Origin: Streptomyces syringium
GTDB taxonomy: Bacteria; Actinomycetota; Actinomycetes; Streptomycetales; Streptomycetaceae
Direction of reading: 5' to 3'
NCBI RefSeq assembly: GCF_017876625.1
Contig: NZ_JAGIOH010000001.1
Location: 2,232,001-2,296,000, forward strand
DNA: 64,000 bases
Position numbers and translations under genes: made by a program. Below, in pieces: positions 43,936 to 52,748 of this stretch (position 1 is the stretch's first letter; the number at the start of each line of letters is the position of its first letter). The notes under the pieces were generated by a model. That model saw only the letters and a program-made list of their open reading frames with translations, did not search any database and had not been told where the DNA came from.

Positions 43936-44759
43936 GCGCGGCGACGATTCAGGCGCCCGTGAAGGCGCCGGCCGGCGAGGGCCGGATCGGCCTGCGGGCC
44001 AATGTGCGGCACATCGGGGCCCTCGCCCGCCGCAATCTGCTCCAGATCAAGCAGGACCCGGAGTCGATGTTCGACGCCGTGCTGATGCCGATCATCTTCA
44101 TCCTGCTGTTCACCTACGTCTTCGGCGGCAACATCGCCGGCAAGGGCAACGAGCAGCAGTACGTCAGTTATCTCGTGCCGGGCCTGATGGCGATGATGGG
44201 CATGAACATCGCCATGGCCGTCGGCACGGGGGTCAACGACGACTTCAAGAAGGGGGTGATGGACCGCTTCCGGACGATGCCGATAGCCCGGTCGTCGGTC
44301 CTCATCGCGAAGATCGTCGTCGAGGTCGGGCGGATGCTCATCGCGACCACGATCCTGCTGGTCATGGGCTTCATCCTGGGCCTGACCATCAGCACCTCGG
44401 TGCTGCACCTGCTCGCGGCGGTGGCGCTCGCCATGGTCTTCGGCGCCTCACTGATGTGGATCTTCATTCTGCTGGGTCTGACCCTGAAGACCGCGCAGGC
44501 CGTCCAGGGGGTTGCCATGATCGTCCTGATGCCCCTGCAGTTCGGCAGCTCGATCTTCGCACCGACGCAGAAGATGCCGGGCTGGCTGGAGACGTTCACC
44601 GACTACAACCCGCTGTCCAACCTCGCCGACGCCTCCCGCAATCTCATCAACGGCGGCCCGGTGGCCGACTCGGTGTGGATGACGCTGGCCTGGGCCGCGG
44701 CCATCACCCTGGTGACCGCGCCGATCGCGATCTCCAAGTTCCGCAACAAGACCAACTGA
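43932..44759 (+). CDS. ABC-2 type permease (DrrB type)
   Basis: A 275-residue membrane partner of the DrrA-type ATPase, with six predicted helices. The ABC-2 signature is visible: RRNLLQIKQDPESMFDAVLM at the N-terminus, QYVSYLVPGLMAMMGMNIAM, DDFKKGVMDRFRTMPIARSS and MLIATTILLVMGFILGL. Its ATG overlaps the ATPase stop (ATGA at 43932-43935). Together the two form a complete exporter, perhaps for an antibiotic or lipid. A convergent AfsR-like gene follows. Confidence 0.92.
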   Translation: MSAATIQAPVKAPAGEGRIGLRANVRHIGALARRNLLQIKQDPESMFDAVLMPIIFILLFTYVFGGNIAGKGNEQQYVSYLVPGLMAMMGMNIAMAVGTGVNDDFKKGVMDRFRTMPIARSSVLIAKIVVEVGRMLIATTILLVMGFILGLTISTSVLHLLAAVALAMVFGASLMWIFILLGLTLKTAQAVQGVAMIVLMPLQFGSSIFAPTQKMPGWLETFTDYNPLSNLADASRNLINGGPVADSVWMTLAWAAAITLVTAPIAISKFRNKTN

Positions 44760-44805
44760 GCGGCACGGCCGGGCCCGGCGGTGCCGGGGGCGTCCCGGGG
44801 GCGCG

Positions 44806-47800
44806 TCACACGAGGGCGGTGGCCTCCTCCAGCGTGAGGCCGCCGCCTTCGGCGTACCCGCGCTCGTACGCGATGTCGCCCAGGGCGGCGCGCGCCGCGG
44901 CCTCCGTCGCCGCCCGCACCTCCCGCTCGATGGACGCGACATGGACGCCCGGGGTGCGCAGCGCGACACTGGCGCCGAGCAGCCGGGCCGCCGTCAGCGC
45001 GTGATCCTCGCCGCCGAACGCGACATGGGCGTGGGCGGCGTACAGCAACTGCACCATCACCAGGTGCGGTGCGATCAGCTGGGACAGGGGCTCGGCGCCG
45101 TGCACCAGCGCCCTGCGCAGCCTCGGCAGCGCCTCGGACGGGCGGCCCTGAAGGGTGTCGACCCAGGCGACCAGCCCGCAGATCGTGCTCGCGAGGATCT
45201 CGATGGCCCGGCCCTCGAACTCCGCTTCCAGCGCTTCGAGGACCTCGCGCGCCGCCGCGGTGTCACCGTACTGGGCGAGCCGCACGCCGAGCTGGAGCCG
45301 GGCGAAGAGAGCGGCGTCGGGGCTGACCCGCTGCGCCTCGCCGATGATCTCGTGGAGCGTGCGCCTGACCTCCTCCGCGTCGACGAGCCCCGCCTCCGTG
45401 CGCACCTCGAGGAGACGGCCGCGCAGCATCGGCACCATGGCGGTCGAGCCCAGCTCCCGGACGCTGTCGATGGCCTCCCGGTAGTCCTCCGCCGCCAGCT
45501 CGTACTCACCGCGCCGTTCGCGTGCCTCGCCGCGCCCGGACAACGCCTCGGCCACGCCCCAGGAGTCACCGATACGACGGAAGATCTCCAGGCTCTCGTC
45601 GGCGTCCCGGCTGCCCTGCGCGGAACGGTTCGCGCTGTCGTTGAAGAGCTTGGCGCGCAGCTGGAGGGCGTTGGCCAGTTCCCAGTCGTAGCCGAGCCGG
45701 CGGCAGCGCTCCACCCCGTCGTCGATCATCGCGTAGAGGTTGTCGGCGTGACCGGTCAGCAGGGCCGCGTAGATCCACGCCATGCCCGGGACGCGGCAGT
45801 TCTGCGGCTGCCCGCCCCCGTAGGCCTCGACGATGCCGCGCAGCCTGGTCTGCATGCGGGGGTCCTCGAACACCCGCATGTCGCTCTCCATGTTGGAGAT
45901 GGCCACCAGCCGCACCCCGCGCCGGGCCTCCTCCAGCAGGTCCGGCGGCATCGGCGGCGGCGCCGCCGTGCACGGGACGAGCAGCGGCGGGGCCGGGGCG
46001 ACGGGCGCCGCGAACGGGTCGGGGCCGAGCGCGGCCGCCGCCTCGGCCCAGGTCCGGGCGTCGGTCCGGTGGTCCCGCAGCTGCCAGAACCAGCCCAGGG
46101 ACAGCACCAGGCACAGCGCCTCGTGCTCGTCCCGCGCCGCGACGGCGTGCCGCAGCGCGGTCCGCAGATTGTCGTGCTCCCGCTCCAGCCGCTCCAGCCA
46201 GACCCGCTGCTCGGGGCCGCGCAGCAACGGGTCGGCGGTACGGGCCAGTTCGCGGTAGGCGACCAGGTGCCGTCGCTCCGCCGCGGCCCGCTCCCCCGCC
46301 TCGTCCAGCCGCTCGGCGGCGTACTCCCCCACGGTCTCCAGCAGCCGGTAGCGCATCTGGCCGTCGGCGGCGGGCGCGGCGACCACCAGCGACTTGTCGA
46401 CGAGGGAGCCGAGCAGGGCGGCGACGTCCCGGCCGTGGACGGCGTCGGGGCCGTCGGCCGCGCAGACCTCCTCGGCGGCGGACAGGTCGCAGCCGCCGGC
46501 GAAGACCGACAGCCGGCGCAGCACGGCGCGCTCGGGGCCGGTGAGGAGGTCCCACGACCAGTCGACGACGGCGCGCAGCGTCTGCTGGCGCGGCAGGACC
46601 GTGCGGCTGCCGGAGGTCAGCAGCCGGAAGCGGTCGTCGAGGCGGTCGGCGAGGCCGCGGGGGGTGAGCAGCCGCAGCCGGGCGGCGGCGAGTTCGATGG
46701 CGAGCGGCAGGCCGTCGAGGCGGCGGCAGATCTCGGCGCACGCCGCGGGGTCGTCGTCGAGCAGGAAGCCGGGGCGGGCCGCGGCGCCCCGGTCGGCGAG
46801 GAGCCGCAGGGCGACGGGGTCGGGCAGGGGCTCGACGGGCCGGACCAACTCGCCGGGCACGGCGAGCGGTTCGCGGCTCGTGGCGAGGACGGTGACGCCG
46901 GGGCAGTGGGCGAGGAGCGACTCGGCGAGCCGGGCGGCGGCGTCGATGACGTGCTCGCAGTTGTCGAGGACGAGCAGCATGCGGCGGTGCGCGCAGTGCT
47001 CGGCGAGCCGGGCCGCCGGGTCGAGCGCGGTCGCGTCGGTCGCGGCCCGCAGCCCCTCGGCGGCGGTGCCCCGCACGACGGTCTCCCGGGCCCCCAGCGC
47101 GGTCAGCACGGCCTCGGGCACGGTGCCGCCGTCGTCGACGGGCGCGAGCTCCGCGAACCACACCCCGTCGGGCCAGGCCCCGTCCGCCCGCGCGGCGGCC
47201 TCGGCGGCCTCCTGCGACAGCCGCGTCTTCCCGGCCCCGCCGGGCCCGAGCAGGGTGACGAGCCGGTACCGCGCCAGGTCTCCCCGGATCAGGGCGAGCT
47301 CCTCCTCCCGGCCGACGAAGGAGGTGTGCCGGGCGCGCAGATTGCCGGGCGGCGGGAGCACGGGCGGTGCCGGTACGGGCGTCCCGGCGCCGGAGGGCTC
47401 GGCGGCCTCGGCGCCGCCGGCCCCGCCGGCCCCGCCGGGCGTCGCCGCTTCGCGGGCGCCCGGTCCCGGGTCCGCTCCCGCACCGGGCCCGGCGACGCGC
47501 CGCGCCCCGCCCCGCGTCGGCTCCCCCTCGGCAGCCGCCTCGGGCAGCGGCTCGGGCGTCAGCAGTTCGGTGTGCAGGGCCCGCAGCTCCGGGCCGGGGT
47601 CGGTGCCGAGCCGGTCGGCTATCGAGGTGCGGATCCGCTCGTACGCGGCGAGGGCCTCGGCCGGGCGGCCCGCGGCGCGCAGGGCACGCAGACGGAGGGC
47701 CTGGAGGGGTTCGTCCAGGGGGTGGGCGGCGCAGAGGTCGGCGAGCTCGGGCAGGACCGCCGCCGCGTCGCCGAGGGCGACCGCCGCGGCGGCGCGGTGA

Positions 47801-48270
47801 CGGCGGGCGTCGAGGCGGCGGGCCTCGTGGCGGACGGCCAGGGCCCCGGAGTCCGGGAGGTCGGCGAGGGCCGGGCCGCGCCACAGCGCGAGGGCGTCGT
47901 CGAGCAGGACCGCGGCCTTGGCCGGGTCGCCGTCGTCGAGGGCGCGGGCCCCCTCGTCGGCGAGCCGGCGGAAGCGGTGCAGATCGACGTCGTCGGGCTC
48001 GGCCCGCAGCCGGTAGCCGCCGGCCACGAGGTCCACCGCCTCGTGACCGATCGCCCGCCGCAGCCGTCCGACGAGCGCCTGCAGCGCGCCCTGGGCGTCG
48101 GCGGGCGGCGCGGCCCCCCAGACCTCGTCGATCAGCGCTTCGGCGGGCCGGGGCCGGCCGGGGTGCAGGGCCAGCGCGGCGAGGAGGGCGCGCAGCCGGG
48201 AGCCGCCGAGGGCGGTGGTCCGGCCGTCGGCGGAATGGGCCTGGGTGGTGCCGAGAATGCCATAGCGCAC
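44806..48270 (-). CDS. Large AfsR/SARP-like regulator with BTAD, NB-ARC ATPase and TPR-like region
   Basis: A 1154-residue regulator. The OmpR-type DNA-binding domain fills about residues 1-90 (RYGILGTT, LRALLAALALHPG, LVGRLRRAI, VAGGYRL). The bacterial transcriptional activation domain follows to about 245. A Pro/Gly/Ala-rich linker precedes the NTPase domain with Walker A LLGPGGAGKTRLSQEAAE, LLVLDNCEHVIDAAARL (Walker B-like) and the GLPLAIELAAARL motif. The C-terminal half is helical and TPR-like. The pattern fits regulators of secondary metabolism or stress. The GTG 48270 start (VRYGILG) fits the family. No biosynthetic cluster is directly beside it except the ABC pump. Confidence 0.88.
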   Translation of the reverse strand: MRYGILGTTQAHSADGRTTALGGSRLRALLAALALHPGRPRPAEALIDEVWGAAPPADAQGALQALVGRLRRAIGHEAVDLVAGGYRLRAEPDDVDLHRFRRLADEGARALDDGDPAKAAVLLDDALALWRGPALADLPDSGALAVRHEARRLDARRHRAAAAVALGDAAAVLPELADLCAAHPLDEPLQALRLRALRAAGRPAEALAAYERIRTSIADRLGTDPGPELRALHTELLTPEPLPEAAAEGEPTRGGARRVAGPGAGADPGPGAREAATPGGAGGAGGAEAAEPSGAGTPVPAPPVLPPPGNLRARHTSFVGREEELALIRGDLARYRLVTLLGPGGAGKTRLSQEAAEAAARADGAWPDGVWFAELAPVDDGGTVPEAVLTALGARETVVRGTAAEGLRAATDATALDPAARLAEHCAHRRMLLVLDNCEHVIDAAARLAESLLAHCPGVTVLATSREPLAVPGELVRPVEPLPDPVALRLLADRGAAARPGFLLDDDPAACAEICRRLDGLPLAIELAAARLRLLTPRGLADRLDDRFRLLTSGSRTVLPRQQTLRAVVDWSWDLLTGPERAVLRRLSVFAGGCDLSAAEEVCAADGPDAVHGRDVAALLGSLVDKSLVVAAPAADGQMRYRLLETVGEYAAERLDEAGERAAAERRHLVAYRELARTADPLLRGPEQRVWLERLEREHDNLRTALRHAVAARDEHEALCLVLSLGWFWQLRDHRTDARTWAEAAAALGPDPFAAPVAPAPPLLVPCTAAPPPMPPDLLEEARRGVRLVAISNMESDMRVFEDPRMQTRLRGIVEAYGGGQPQNCRVPGMAWIYAALLTGHADNLYAMIDDGVERCRRLGYDWELANALQLRAKLFNDSANRSAQGSRDADESLEIFRRIGDSWGVAEALSGRGEARERRGEYELAAEDYREAIDSVRELGSTAMVPMLRGRLLEVRTEAGLVDAEEVRRTLHEIIGEAQRVSPDAALFARLQLGVRLAQYGDTAAAREVLEALEAEFEGRAIEILASTICGLVAWVDTLQGRPSEALPRLRRALVHGAEPLSQLIAPHLVMVQLLYAAHAHVAFGGEDHALTAARLLGASVALRTPGVHVASIEREVRAATEAAARAALGDIAYERGYAEGGGLTLEEATALV

Positions 48271-48410
48271 GGACCCATTCTCACCCGGCGCGTACAAGGC
48301 GGTACGCCACGCCGGGGCGAGCAAGTAACGTCGCCCGGTACGTTCGTACGCCCCGGGCCGCGTCCTCCACCGCCCCGGCGGTACCACCCCGAATCACAGG
48401 AGCATCAGGT

Positions 48411-49223
48411 ATGGCATCCACAGCGACCCGCGGCGAGGCGCGTGTGAGCCCCGTCTTCCTCGCCCTCGTCGCCATCATGGCGGTCTCGATATGGGCGGTG
48501 TGGACGGACTTCTCGGCGAGCCCCGGCTTCGCCGTCTTCCTGTTCGTCGTCTCGGGCTGGATCGTCTCGCTCTGTCTCCACGAGTACGCGCACGCGCGCA
48601 CGGCCCTGCACGGCGGGGACATCTCGATCGGCGCCAAGGGCTATCTGACCCTGAACCCCTTGAAGTACACGCACGCGCTGCTCAGCATCGTGCTGCCGGT
48701 GATCTTCGTGATCATGGGCGGGATCGGCCTGCCCGGCGGGGCCGTGTTCATCGAGCGGCACCGCATCCGGGGGCGCTGGAAGCACAGCCTGGTCTCGGCG
48801 GCGGGCCCGCTGACGAACGTGCTGTTCGCGGCCGTGGTCAGCGCGCCGTTCTGGCTGGACGCCCTGGACGGGGTGCCGGACAACTTCCGCTACGCGCTGG
48901 GCTTCCTGGCCCTGCTCCAGCTGACGGCGGCGATCTTGAACTTCCTGCCGGTGCCCGGCCTGGACGGCTACGGGGTGATCGAGCCGTGGCTGTCGCACAA
49001 GCTGCGGCGGCATGTGGAGCCCTTCGCGCCGTTCGGCCTGATCGCGGTCTTCGGCTTCCTCTGGATCCCCGGGGTCAACCACGCCTTCTTCGACATGATC
49101 GACGCGATTCTGCGCGGCCTGGGAGTGACCGAGTGGGACACCTACTGGGGCCAGGAGCTGTTCCGCTTCTGGCAGGGAACGCCGGACATCCCGCCGCTCA
49201 CCTCGGTCGACGTCGGTCTGTGA
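48411..49223 (+). CDS. Site-2-protease-family (M50) zinc metalloprotease
   Basis: A 270-residue intramembrane metalloprotease-like protein. After a short N-terminus come a helix (VFLALVAIMAVSIWAVW) and the zinc motif HEYAHA in SLCLHEYAHARTAL; the third ligand lies in LNFLPVPGLDGYGVIEPW. AAGPLTNVLFAAVV follows the arrangement of the short, PDZ-free M50B group. It may cleave membrane-bound regulators. ATG 48411 has ACAGGAG 8 nt upstream. It is divergent from the AfsR-like regulator. Confidence 0.9.
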   Translation: MASTATRGEARVSPVFLALVAIMAVSIWAVWTDFSASPGFAVFLFVVSGWIVSLCLHEYAHARTALHGGDISIGAKGYLTLNPLKYTHALLSIVLPVIFVIMGGIGLPGGAVFIERHRIRGRWKHSLVSAAGPLTNVLFAAVVSAPFWLDALDGVPDNFRYALGFLALLQLTAAILNFLPVPGLDGYGVIEPWLSHKLRRHVEPFAPFGLIAVFGFLWIPGVNHAFFDMIDAILRGLGVTEWDTYWGQELFRFWQGTPDIPPLTSVDVGL

Positions 49224-49229
49224 GACCAC

Positions 49230-49424
49230 TCACCCCGCGCTGCCGGCCTGCTCGGCGGCCCGGTCGTTCTTCTCCTTGCGCACGTAGTACCAGGCGATGT
49301 TCGACGAGACGCCGAGCAGCAGGATCCAGATGACGCCGAGCCAGCTGCCCCGCGCGAAGGAGACGACGGCCGCCGCGAGCGCGAGGGCGCAGACGGCGAG
49401 GGCGTAGAGGGCGAGGCGGGGCAT
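49230..49424 (-). CDS. Small two-helix membrane protein
   Basis: A 64-residue protein with two predicted helices (ALYALAVCALALAAAVVSFA and LGVIWILLLGVSSNIAWYYV) and a charged tail RKEKNDRAAEQ. Its ATG 49424 has CAGGAG 6-8 nt upstream, so it is probably expressed. It converges on the M50 gene with 6 bp between. Function unknown. Confidence 0.7.
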   Translation of the reverse strand: MPRLALYALAVCALALAAAVVSFARGSWLGVIWILLLGVSSNIAWYYVRKEKNDRAAEQAGSAG

Positions 49425-49576
49425 GGGGGCGGCTCCTGGTCCGGCGGACGCGTGTGCGTGGATCCCGCCCATTATCTCCCAGGTGTCCCCCGCGCCCCCG
49501 GGCGGCCCGGGGCCCGTCCGGCGGATCTTCGTGGATCAGCCGGCGGGCTCACGGGCCCCGGCACGCCGGTCACGCC

Positions 49577-50281
49577 CTAGACGTCGGTGACCCGCAGGCC
49601 CGCGTGCGCCTTGTAGCGGCGGTTCACGGAGATCAGGTTGGCGACCAGGGACTCCACCTGGTGGGCGTTGCGCAGCCGCCCGGCGAAGACGCCGCGCATG
49701 CCGGGGATGCGGCCGGCCAGGGCCTGGACGATGTCCGTGTCGGCCCGCTTCTCGCCGAGCACCATCACATCGGTGTCGATCTCCGCGATCTCCGGGTCGG
49801 AGAGCAGCACGGCGGACAGGTGGTGGAAGGCGGCGGTGACGCGCGACTCGGGCAGCAGGGCGGCGGCCTGCTGGGCGGCGCTGCCCTCCTCGGGCTTGAG
49901 GGCGTAGGCGCCCTGCTTGTCGAAGCCGAGCGGGTTGACGCAGTCGATGACGAGCTTCCCGACGAGGTCCGCGCGCAGCGACTGGAGGGTCTTGGCGTGG
50001 CCGTCCCACGGCACGGCGACGATCACGACGTCGCTGCGGCGCGCGCACTCGGCGTTGTCGGCGCCCTCGATGCCCAGGCCGAGCTCCTCGGCGGCGGTCT
50101 GCGCCCGGTCGGCGGCGCGGGAACCGATGATCACCTTCTGGCCGGCCTTGGCCAGCCGGTAGGCGAGGCCGCGGCCCTGGTCACCGGTGCCGCCGAGCAC
50201 GCCGACGACGAGGCCGGAAACGTCGGGCAGGTCCCAAGGGTCCTTGGCGGGGGCCTTCTTCACGTCATCAGGAGTAGTCAT
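49577..50281 (-). CDS. npdG: F420H2:NADP oxidoreductase (NADPH-dependent F420 reductase)
   Basis: A 234-residue Rossmann enzyme that passes hydride between NADPH and coenzyme F420. VVGVLGGTGDQGRGLAYRLA is the NADP-binding motif, VIIGSRAADRAQ the 2'-phosphate-binding region, VIVAVPWDGH the middle strand and VIDCVNPLGFDKQGAYALK the F420-side segment. The C-terminal half matches NpdG proteins of actinobacteria. It is a single gene here; F420 synthesis genes lie elsewhere. Confidence 0.9.
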   Translation of the reverse strand: MTTPDDVKKAPAKDPWDLPDVSGLVVGVLGGTGDQGRGLAYRLAKAGQKVIIGSRAADRAQTAAEELGLGIEGADNAECARRSDVVIVAVPWDGHAKTLQSLRADLVGKLVIDCVNPLGFDKQGAYALKPEEGSAAQQAAALLPESRVTAAFHHLSAVLLSDPEIAEIDTDVMVLGEKRADTDIVQALAGRIPGMRGVFAGRLRNAHQVESLVANLISVNRRYKAHAGLRVTDV

Positions 50282-50550
50282 GACAGCGATACTGTCACGC
50301 TGCCGTTCCGCCTCCGGCGAGGGTCGGCGGGGCGGCGCGGAATCCGCCGGAAGGCCACCGCCGCGGTGGGGGGAATCCGGCTCAGCGCGGGGCCCGCGCC
50401 GGGCTCCGCCGGCCGCCCGGCACCCCCGCCGTCACGCACGTCACGGGCGTGTGCACGGCCGGACGCCGCGTCCGGGCCGTGCCGCCCTTACGGGTGAGGA
50501 CCCGCGTAACGCGCGTTGCCCGCGCGACGGTTGCGGCAGGATGCGGGCGC

Positions 50551-51165
50551 ATGGACGCCGTACGGGTCGCGCTGCTGCGCGAAGCGCTCGCCGGGACCGA
50601 GTGGTTGCGCACCACACGTCACTTCGCGGGGACGTTACGGACCTCGGTCACCCGGCACGGCGGCGGGCTGCTCCTCGTCGGCAGCCCGCGGTACGAGCCG
50701 TGGCACCTGGCCGCGCACCTGGACGACGAGGCCGCCTGGTCCGGGCTGCCGGAGCTGTCCCCCACGCTCGTCCGGCACCGGGTACCGGACGGCGTCCCCG
50801 CGCATCTCGCGGTCGGGCTCGGCCGGCTGGAGGCCGCGCGGCGCGGCGAGACGCTGCTGGTGGTGACGGCCGAGGAGCCCGGCGAGGGTCTGCTGGAGCG
50901 GGTGCACGACGCGCGGCGCGGCGGGGCGACCGTGCTCGCCCTGGACGGCGCGGGCGGCGACGAGGGCCGCGACCTGCGCGCGCTCGCGCACGACGCGCTG
51001 CCCGTGCCGGCCGCGGCGGAGCTCGATCTCGACACCGTCCAGCACCTGGTCAGCGCCGCCGCCGGGGAGAACGCGCCGCCCGCGCCGCGTGGTCGCCACC
51101 GCTTCCTCGACCGGCTCGCCCGGCTCGCGGAGCAGCTCTCCGCACCGCCGCCGACCCGCTGGTAG
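50551..51165 (+). CDS. Conserved hypothetical protein, SIS-like pattern
   Basis: A 204-residue soluble protein without clear catalytic residues. Alternating strands and helices can be seen: GGGLLLVGSPRYEPWH, RRGETLLVVTAEEPGEGLL, ERVHDARRGGATVLALDGAG. The run GETLLVVTAEEPGEGLLE resembles the phosphosugar-binding SIS fold, but key Ser-Gly motifs are not convincing. ATG 50551 follows GCAGG at moderate spacing. It precedes the MFS gene by 56 bp and may be cotranscribed. Function unknown. Confidence 0.6.
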   Translation: MDAVRVALLREALAGTEWLRTTRHFAGTLRTSVTRHGGGLLLVGSPRYEPWHLAAHLDDEAAWSGLPELSPTLVRHRVPDGVPAHLAVGLGRLEAARRGETLLVVTAEEPGEGLLERVHDARRGGATVLALDGAGGDEGRDLRALAHDALPVPAAAELDLDTVQHLVSAAAGENAPPAPRGRHRFLDRLARLAEQLSAPPPTRW

Positions 51166-51167
51166 TG

Positions 51168-51184
51168 ACGAGTCGAATACTCGT
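51168..51184 (+). promoter_or_regulatory. Inverted repeat before an MFS gene
   Basis: ACGAGT-CGAAT-ACTCGT is a perfect 6-bp inverted repeat. It lies 2 bp after the previous stop and 37 bp before the GTG at 51222. It may be an operator for the MFS gene. Confidence 0.45.
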
Positions 51185-51221
51185 TTGCTCCTCAACGTCC
51201 TGGCGTGGACCATGGTCCCCC

Positions 51222-52619
51222 GTGACCGAGCACGATCCCCCCTCCGAACCTCCGGCGTCCGCCGCTCCCGCCGATCCCTCTGGGCCCGCAAAGCCCTCTG
51301 GGCCCGCAAAGCCCGCTGGGCCCGCTGAGCCCTCCTCCGGTGGCTTGCGCGCCCTGCTGCCCGATCTGACCCCCTGGCACGCCTCCCCCGACTTCCGCCG
51401 GTTGTGGCTGGCGGGGCTGGTGACGGTCCTCGGCAGCTCCCTGACCTTCATCGCGGTACCGCTGCAGCTCAAGGAGCTGACCGGTTCGGCGCTCGCGGTC
51501 GGCGCCGTCGGCGCGGTCGAACTCGTGCCGCTGATCGTCTTCGGTCTCCACGGCGGCGCGCTCGCCGACGCCATGGACCGGCGGAAGCTGATCCTGTGGA
51601 CCGAGGCCGGACTCGGTGTCCTGTCCGGCATCCTGCTGCTCAACACCCTGCTGCCGCACCCCCTCGTCTGGCCCCTGTACGTGGTGGCCGCGCTGGTCAG
51701 CGCGCTGACCGGGCTCCAGCGCCCGGCGCTGCAGGCGATCGTGCCGCGCATCGTCGCGCACGAGCAGCTGCCCGCCGCCATCGCCCTGAACTCGATGCGC
51801 TGGCAGATCGGCGCCATCGCGGGCCCGTCCCTGGCCGGCGTGATCATCGCCTTCGCCGGGCTGCCCTGGGCGTACGTCCTGGACATCGTGTCCTACGCGG
51901 TCTCGCTCGCCCTCACCGTCGGCCTCGCCGCCTCGCCCGCCTCCCACGACGCCGACAAGCCGTCGCTGCGCGGCGTCATGGAGGGCGCGCGCTACGCGTG
52001 GCGCCGCAAGGAGCTGCTCGGTACGTACGCGGTCGACATGGCGGCGATGTTCTTCGCCATGCCCACCGCGATCTACCCGTTCCTGGCCGACGACCTGGAC
52101 GCCCCCTGGGCGCTGGGCCTGATGTACGCGGCCGGTGCGGTCGGTTCGCTCGTGGTGAGCCTGACCAGCGGCTGGGTGTCGCGCATCCACCGGCACGGCC
52201 GGATGGTGGTGCTGGCGGCGGCCGGCTGGGGGCTGGCGATGGCGCTGGCGGGCGGGATGCACAACATCTGGCTGGTGCTGGTGTTCCTGGCCGTGGCCGG
52301 CGGCTGCGACATGGTGAGCGGACTCTTCCGCTCGGCGATCTGGGACCAGACGATCCCGGACGAGCTGCGCGGCCGCCTCGCCGGCATCGAACTGCTCTCG
52401 TACTCGGTCGGCCCGCAGCTCGGCCAGGTCCGCGCGGGCGGCATGGCCACCCTGACGAACGTCCGCACCTCGGTGTGGGCGGGCGGTCTGGCGTGCGTCG
52501 CCTCGGTGGGGCTGCTGGCCCTGACGCTGCCGAAGCTGATGTCGTACGACGAGCGGACGGACGAGCACGCGATGCGCATGCGCGCCGCGCGCGGCGCGGA
52601 TGTGGTGGAAGCGGCGTAG
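51222..52619 (+). CDS. MFS transporter (EntS/MFS_3-like) with Pro-rich N-terminus
   Basis: A 465-residue, about 12-helix transporter. The cytoplasmic N-terminus holds three hexapeptide repeats (SGPAKP, SGPAKP, AGPAEP). The first helix segment is FRRLWLAGLVTVLGSSLTFI and motif A is HGGALADAMDRRKLIL. The sequence GLQRPALQAIVPRIVAHEQL and NSMRWQIGAIAGPSLAGVI is typical of the MFS_3 group that includes enterobactin exporters. GTG 51222 is the best start. Substrate unknown. Possibly in one transcript with the 204-residue protein. Confidence 0.85.
   Translation: MTEHDPPSEPPASAAPADPSGPAKPSGPAKPAGPAEPSSGGLRALLPDLTPWHASPDFRRLWLAGLVTVLGSSLTFIAVPLQLKELTGSALAVGAVGAVELVPLIVFGLHGGALADAMDRRKLILWTEAGLGVLSGILLLNTLLPHPLVWPLYVVAALVSALTGLQRPALQAIVPRIVAHEQLPAAIALNSMRWQIGAIAGPSLAGVIIAFAGLPWAYVLDIVSYAVSLALTVGLAASPASHDADKPSLRGVMEGARYAWRRKELLGTYAVDMAAMFFAMPTAIYPFLADDLDAPWALGLMYAAGAVGSLVVSLTSGWVSRIHRHGRMVVLAAAGWGLAMALAGGMHNIWLVLVFLAVAGGCDMVSGLFRSAIWDQTIPDELRGRLAGIELLSYSVGPQLGQVRAGGMATLTNVRTSVWAGGLACVASVGLLALTLPKLMSYDERTDEHAMRMRAARGADVVEAA
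51276..51329 (+). repeat. Three tandem 18-bp units inside the MFS gene
   Basis: CCCTCTGGGCCCGCAAAG occurs at 51276-51293 and 51294-51311 without change, and as a diverged copy at 51312-51329. Each unit encodes one PSGPAK-like hexapeptide in the Pro-rich cytoplasmic tail. Unit number may vary between strains. Confidence 0.85.
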
Positions 52620-52748
52620 CCGCCGTCCCGGCCCCTGACCCGAAGCCCTCCACGACCCCACAAGCCATGTCGCCGTGCCCCCTGGTTCGTTGATCGCTAA
52701 GGAGGGCCGGGGACGGGCCGGTCGAGACCGTGGGAAGGGGCCGGGCTT

